Assembly: GCF_003721225.1 (NCBI RefSeq)
Contig: NZ_RIZI01000093.1
Location: 1-6,991 of the forward strand
Length of the DNA stretch: 6,991 nucleotides
DNA from: Acidithiobacillus sulfuriphilus
Lineage (GTDB): Bacteria; Pseudomonadota; Gammaproteobacteria; Acidithiobacillales; Acidithiobacillaceae
Direction of reading: 5' to 3'
Shown here: positions 5,392 through 6,991 of the stretch, piece by piece
How positions within the stretch are numbered: the first letter of the stretch is position 1
Layout: every line of letters begins with the position of its first letter
Notes under the pieces: generated by a model
The model's input: only the letters and a program-made list of their open reading frames with translations
Told to the model about the DNA's origin: nothing
Database searches by the model: none
Position numbers and translations under genes: made by a program

Positions 5392-5661
5392 CTAGGCATT
5401 GGTGGGTTCATTGTCCTCGTCGGCTTCCGCAGTGGCGTTTGACCGGGTTTCCAGAGCCTCCAGCAAATCCTGCAGCCGGTCGATAGTGACCGCAAGACGA
5501 CCTATCAAGTCCTCCGTGTCCGAACAGGTCTCCGCCTCCTGCAGCAAGAACAGGAACAGCGCGTCGTGGTGAACGTCGGCATCCTCCAAGGTGCGGACCT
5601 GGCCGTGTGTCCCTTCCTCATACAGCTTCGCCACCTGGGTTTGCATTGCGTTGAGTTTCAT
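5392..5661 (-). CDS. small hypothetical protein, 89 residues, acidic and helical
   Basis: The start is ATG 5661 rather than the ATG two codons earlier (5667), because AGGAGA directly touches the first ATG and lies 6 nt before the second. The product begins MKLNAMQTQVAKLYEEGTHG. Its middle part, DVHHDALFLFLLQEAETCSD, and the following DLIGRLAVTIDRLQDLLEAL predict two amphipathic helices, the second with leucine spacing suited to a coiled coil. The tail is polar and acidic (ATAEADEDNEPTNA). There is no signal peptide or membrane segment. I do not recognise a family. Such small acidic helical proteins are common in plasmids and islands, but no function can be assigned. It ends at TAG 5394-5392, after which the frame stays coding-like for 22 more codons. 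Confidence 0.65.
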   Translation of the reverse strand: MKLNAMQTQVAKLYEEGTHGQVRTLEDADVHHDALFLFLLQEAETCSDTEDLIGRLAVTIDRLQDLLEALETRSNATAEADEDNEPTNA

Positions 5662-5816
5662 GGTCATTCTCCTGGTTTCCGGGACGAGATCGCCCGAGAG
5701 TCATGCTACCACGCGCATATGACGTTTTTGTGAACAGGGGCATCGGCTGCCGGTGGTGTGCTCGCCGCCATCCATCACCCGCCATGCGCGCCTCTGCATA
5801 TCACAATCCGCTTGCA

Positions 5817-6041
5817 TTATCGGGGTGGCGCCGGCCAGGACTTGCCCGGTGGCATGCGGCCCGAAGGCATGCGTATGGTCCCCTCTTTCATGAAGATATG
5901 GAGACGGCTTTTGTTGGCGAACCGAAGGATTTTCGAAAAGGCTTCCGGATGGCTTTGCTCCAGCGCCTCATTGATGATAGATGCATGTGGAAGCATGACC
6001 GTCGGCAGTCGCGGGTTCCGCTTCGTTTTCGGGGTATTCAT
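5817..6041 (-). CDS. small hypothetical protein, 74 residues, divergent from the toxin-antitoxin pair
   Basis: The start is ATG 6041 with AGGGA about 5 nt upstream; the stop is TAA at 5819-5817. The protein begins MNTPKTKRNPRLPTVMLPHA, continues SIINEALEQSHPEAFSKILRFANKS and ends in a proline-rich basic tail, SGRMPPGKSWPAPPR. It is strongly basic overall, with a predicted helix around residues 22-45, so nucleic-acid binding is possible but unproven. Codon use looks natural (mostly C or G at third positions). No family is recognised. It starts 78 bp from the antitoxin gene and on the opposite strand, so its promoter region overlaps that of the toxin-antitoxin pair and could be under the same control. 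A competing plus-strand frame covers the same DNA but lacks a good start. Confidence 0.5.
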   Translation of the reverse strand: MNTPKTKRNPRLPTVMLPHASIINEALEQSHPEAFSKILRFANKSRLHIFMKEGTIRMPSGRMPPGKSWPAPPR

Positions 6042-6058
6042 AATTCCCTGCGTACGAC

Positions 6059-6087
6059 TTGTCAGGACATGATCCGGACGCTATTAT
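6059..6087 (+). promoter_or_regulatory. sigma70-type promoter of the toxin-antitoxin operon
   Basis: TTGTCA at 6059-6064 (-35, 5 of 6 to consensus) is followed after exactly 17 bp by TATTAT at 6082-6087 (-10, 5 of 6). Transcription should begin near 6094, giving a leader of about 26 nt before the antitoxin ATG. Confidence 0.7.
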
Positions 6088-6092
6088 GGGTT

Positions 6093-6107
6093 CAATTTCA
6101 GAAATTG
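6093..6107. promoter_or_regulatory. perfect 15-bp palindrome at the transcription start; candidate antitoxin operator
   Basis: CAATTTCAGAAATTG is a perfect palindrome of two 7-bp arms around one base. It lies at the predicted +1 and just before the antitoxin ribosome-binding region. RHH antitoxins of this type usually autoregulate by binding such sites, with toxin as co-repressor. Confidence 0.6.
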
Positions 6108-6119
6108 GGGGTTACCACC

Positions 6120-6398
6120 ATGAGCAACCTGAACCTCTCGAAAACCGAACGGATTGATGTCCGCGCCAGCAGTTCCGTGAAGCAACTGCTCCAGGATGCC
6201 GCACGCGCCTGCCACAAGAATGTCAGCGAGTTTCTGCTGGACGCAGGTGTGACTGCTGCCAACCAGGCACTCGCGGATCGTCGCCGCTTCGTACTCAACG
6301 AGGAGCAGTGGCGAGCCTTCCAGGATGCGCTGGATCGTCCTGTCCAAGCCAAGCCTCATCTGAAGAAATTGCTCAGAGAGGCTGACGTACTGGGGTGA
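6120..6398 (+). CDS. tacA: DUF1778 (TacA-type) ribbon-helix-helix antitoxin
   Basis: The product has 92 residues from ATG 6120. The N-terminal part matches the DUF1778 RHH fold: a beta strand KTERIDVRASS, then helix VKQLLQDAARACHKNVSEFL and helix DAGVTAANQALAD. This dimeric domain binds DNA and represses its own promoter. The C-terminal segment, FVLNEEQWRAFQDALD followed by the helix KPHLKKLLREADVL, is the part that wraps and blocks the GNAT toxin in characterised pairs. The frame is open for 139 further codons upstream, but the promoter and palindrome at 6059-6107 lie within that extension, and homology begins at MSNLNLSKTE, so ATG 6120 is the start. The ribosome-binding site is weak (GGGGGT about 7 nt upstream). 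The stop TGA at 6396-6398 overlaps the toxin start, giving coupled translation. Confidence 0.93.
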   Translation: MSNLNLSKTERIDVRASSSVKQLLQDAARACHKNVSEFLLDAGVTAANQALADRRRFVLNEEQWRAFQDALDRPVQAKPHLKKLLREADVLG

Positions 6399-6898
6399 GT
6401 ACAGCTTATGAACCGGTCCGAAAGCTCACCCCTACGGATATGGTCGATGGGTTTGACTGTGGCCAGGCAGCACTGAACCAGTTCCTGCAGCGTTACGCAC
6501 TCGTCAATCAGAAGGCGAATAGCGCACAAACCTACATCTGCTGCCAAGAAAACGTCGTAGTTGGGTTCTACAGCCTCGCAGCCGGTAGCGTCGATCCCGA
6601 GTCGGCCCCGCCGAGGGTGATGAAGGGCCTGGCCCGGCATCCGGTGCCCGTGTTGATCCTGGCCAGACTTGCCGTTGATCGAAATCACCAGGGCAAAGGT
6701 CTTGGCAAAGCGCTGCTCAAGGACGCCCTGCTGCGCACCGCGCAGGCGGCCGATATTGCCGGCATACGTTGTCTGCTGGTCCATGCCAAGGACGAGGCAG
6801 CCCGGCAGTGGTATGAGGCCTGGGACTTCGAGCCAAGCCCGACCGATCCATACCATCTTTTCCTTATGCTCAAGGATCTCAAAGCGTTACTAGTGTAG
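6395..6898 (+). CDS. tacT: GNAT acetyltransferase toxin, TacT/AtaT type
   Basis: The product has 167 residues and starts at GTG 6395, sharing GTGA with the antitoxin stop (4-nt overlap). The Gcn5-type N-acetyltransferase fold is evident: FDCGQAALNQFLQRYA near the N-terminus, the VVVGFYSLAAGSV strand pair, motif A ARLAVDRNHQGKGLGKALLKD with the acetyl-CoA loop QGKGLG at 99-104, and the C-terminal WYEAWDFEPSP then DPYHLFLMLKDL. Tyr140 in QWYEAWDF corresponds to the Tyr needed for catalysis in Salmonella TacT. Such toxins acetylate the amino group of the amino acid on charged tRNAs, halting translation and favouring growth arrest. The usual family length is about 160-175, so the gene appears intact. 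No upstream Shine-Dalgarno is needed if translation is coupled to the antitoxin. The stop is TAG at 6896-6898. Which tRNAs it targets cannot be told from sequence. Confidence 0.93.
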   Translation: MSTAYEPVRKLTPTDMVDGFDCGQAALNQFLQRYALVNQKANSAQTYICCQENVVVGFYSLAAGSVDPESAPPRVMKGLARHPVPVLILARLAVDRNHQGKGLGKALLKDALLRTAQAADIAGIRCLLVHAKDEAARQWYEAWDFEPSPTDPYHLFLMLKDLKALLV

Positions 6899-6991
6899 CG
6901 TTTCATTCTTGATGCCGTTTAATGGTTGGCATGGTAAAATAGGCTTCATTCTGAAGAATCCGATGGAGTCGAACATTGCGAGTGGCACCCA
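6899..6991 (+). other. downstream flank with two short hairpins and a possible next start
   Basis: ATGCC at 6912-6916 pairs with GGCAT at 6928-6932, and CTTCA-TTC-TGAAG forms a 5-bp stem at 6944-6956. Neither is followed by a T-run, so they are not clear terminators. TAAAAT at 6935-6940 could be a -10 box. An ATG at 6963 stays open to the window edge (MESNIASGT), which is too little to judge. Confidence 0.25.

Noticed and set aside
5152..5442. Plus-strand frame of 96 codons starting at GTG
   Set aside because: The opposite strand looks more protein-like, and this frame has no ribosome-binding site or family motif.
5703..6119. 139-codon in-frame extension upstream of the antitoxin ATG
   Set aside because: It contains the near-consensus promoter and palindrome, and similarity to DUF1778 proteins begins at the ATG at 6120.
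6356..6856. Minus-strand frame of 166 codons
   Set aside because: It is antisense to the GNAT toxin, which has clear motif A and an overlapping antitoxin.

Overview
The window looks like accessory or island-edge DNA from a moderately GC-rich Gram-negative bacterium. A DsrE-family sulfur-relay protein, a DoxX-family membrane protein, an IS5-type element and a TacAT toxin-antitoxin pair together would suit an acidophilic sulfur/iron oxidiser such as Acidithiobacillus. That placement is an inference from gene content; no phylogenetic marker is present.

Layout. (1) Positions 1-86 are flanking DNA with a possible C-terminal coding tail. (2) About 87-1350 is an IS5-family insertion sequence with 20-bp imperfect terminal inverted repeats. 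Its minus-strand transposase (1288 to 234) keeps recognisable DDE residues but is broken by two frameshifts. (3) Positions 3738 to 1371 hold a minus-strand operon of four genes: wrbA-type NAD(P)H:quinone oxidoreductase, pirin, DoxX-family membrane protein and DsrE-family protein. Gaps are 3, 52 and 36 nt, each gene has a Shine-Dalgarno site, and the IS sits 20 bp past the last stop. (4) Positions 3739-4335 hold the wrbA promoter with a cluster of AGGTA/TACCT half-sites, a doubtful small plus-strand ORF, and about 300 bp of structured but apparently non-coding DNA. (5) Positions 4336-4677 encode an HxlR/DUF24 winged-helix regulator with an N-terminal Cys-Pro, preceded by a half-site like the one in front of wrbA. 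(6) Positions 4700-5390 look like decayed DNA: a frameshifted fragment of an AMP-binding acyl-CoA synthetase and an unidentified minus-strand open remnant. (7) Positions 5392-6041 hold two small minus-strand ORFs of unknown function. (8) Positions 6059-6898 hold a well-formed promoter with a perfect 15-bp palindrome, then a DUF1778 (RHH) antitoxin and a GNAT toxin overlapping by 4 nt (TacAT type).

How the genes may work together. In Bacillus subtilis, HxlR/DUF24 regulators such as YodB and CatR sense quinones and diamide through an N-terminal Cys and control quinone reductases and the DoxX-family CatD. Here an HxlR protein with a comparable Cys lies next to a quinone reductase, a pirin (a family with quercetinase-type activity), a DoxX protein and a DsrE protein. 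The simplest reading is a quinone/electrophile or thiol-stress module, with DsrE as the unusual member. The TacAT pair and the small ORFs next to it form a separate accessory module.
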